Origin: Firmicutes bacterium UBA1393
GTDB lineage: Bacteria > Bacillota > DTU025
Direction of reading: 5' to 3'
NCBI GenBank assembly: GCA_002305255.1
Contig: DBQN01000010.1
Coordinates: forward strand, 40,672 to 53,290
Length of the DNA stretch: 12,619 nucleotides
Position numbers and translations under genes: made by a program. Under the pieces are notes generated by a model. The model saw nothing but the letters and a program-made list of their open reading frames with translations. It was not told where the DNA came from and did no database searches. Below, piece by piece: positions 12,574-12,619 of this stretch (within the stretch, counting starts at the first letter, position 1; each line of letters opens with the position of its first letter).

Positions 12574-12619
12574 GCGCCTGTAGCTCAGGGGATAGAGCAA
12601 CGGACTTCTAATCCGTGGG
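12574..12619 (+). tRNA. tRNA-Arg, anticodon UCU (partial, cut by window end)
   Basis: The acceptor 5' strand is GCGCCTG (12574-12580), followed by T8-A9. The D-stem is GCTC (12583-12586) with GAGC (12595-12598), and the anticodon stem is ACGGA (12600-12604) with TCCGT (12612-12616). The 7-base anticodon loop holds TCT (12607-12609), which reads AGA/AGG arginine codons. The variable loop begins at 12617. The T-arm and 3' acceptor strand lie beyond the window. tRNA-Arg genes are frequent integration sites, but nothing in the window shows use as one. Confidence 0.93.

Noticed and set aside
1..12619. CRISPR array, insertion sequence, phage or toxin-antitoxin genes
   Set aside because: No regularly spaced direct repeats, terminal inverted repeats with a transposase, or recognisable phage or toxin proteins were seen on either strand.

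Overview
The window looks like chromosomal DNA from a high-GC Gram-positive bacterium, most likely a GC-rich clostridial or related Bacillota lineage. This is an inference. It rests on strong purine-rich ribosome binding sites, sigma-A-like promoters (for example TTGACA-17-TATAGT), a multi-LysM protein, a YtrA-type GntR/ABC operon and a linearmycin-resistance-type ABC/two-component module. No transposase, integrase, phage gene or CRISPR array is visible, and the GC-rich coding style is uniform, so nothing clearly signals recent transfer.

Left part (1-4103). A gene-poor GC-rich stretch (1-444) holds a leftward promoter near the edge, a rightward promoter at 232-260 and a roughly 178-nt leader. 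It precedes a histidine-phosphatase-family gene (445-1119). A GC hairpin separates that gene from a convergent gene for a triple-LysM protein (1237-2196, minus). Divergent from the LysM gene is a cytoplasmic GH13 neopullulanase/cyclomaltodextrinase-type enzyme (2304-4103).

Centre (4089-9408). A minus-strand operon encodes one ABC ATPase and two ABC-2 permeases (7437 down to 4089). A plus-strand NarL-type histidine kinase and response regulator (7593-9408) diverge from it. Content, protein lengths and pairing match the Bacillus LnrLMN/LnrJK (YfiLMN/YfiJK) amphipathic-antibiotic resistance type. The shared 155-nt spacer holds a dyad that would sit at about -42.5 relative to a predicted ABC-operon start.

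Right part (9491-12619). A compact operon encodes a YtrA-type GntR repressor, an ABC ATPase and a small ABC-2 permease. The three genes overlap each other, and their strong promoter is overlaid by GTGTATA-type inverted repeats. Next comes an AraC-type activator with a GyrI-like effector-binding domain, then a hairpin terminator, then a tRNA-Arg(UCU) gene with its own promoter, cut by the window end.

Taken together, about 4-12.4 kb is a cluster of two ABC exporters and four regulatory proteins (kinase, response regulator, GntR, AraC/GyrI). It resembles a drug or cell-envelope stress sensing and export island. I see variations on known systems, not a clearly new one. The least explained items are the phosphatase leader, the cysteine-bracketed LysM repeats, the CxxC insert in the AraC domain, and the two candidate operators.
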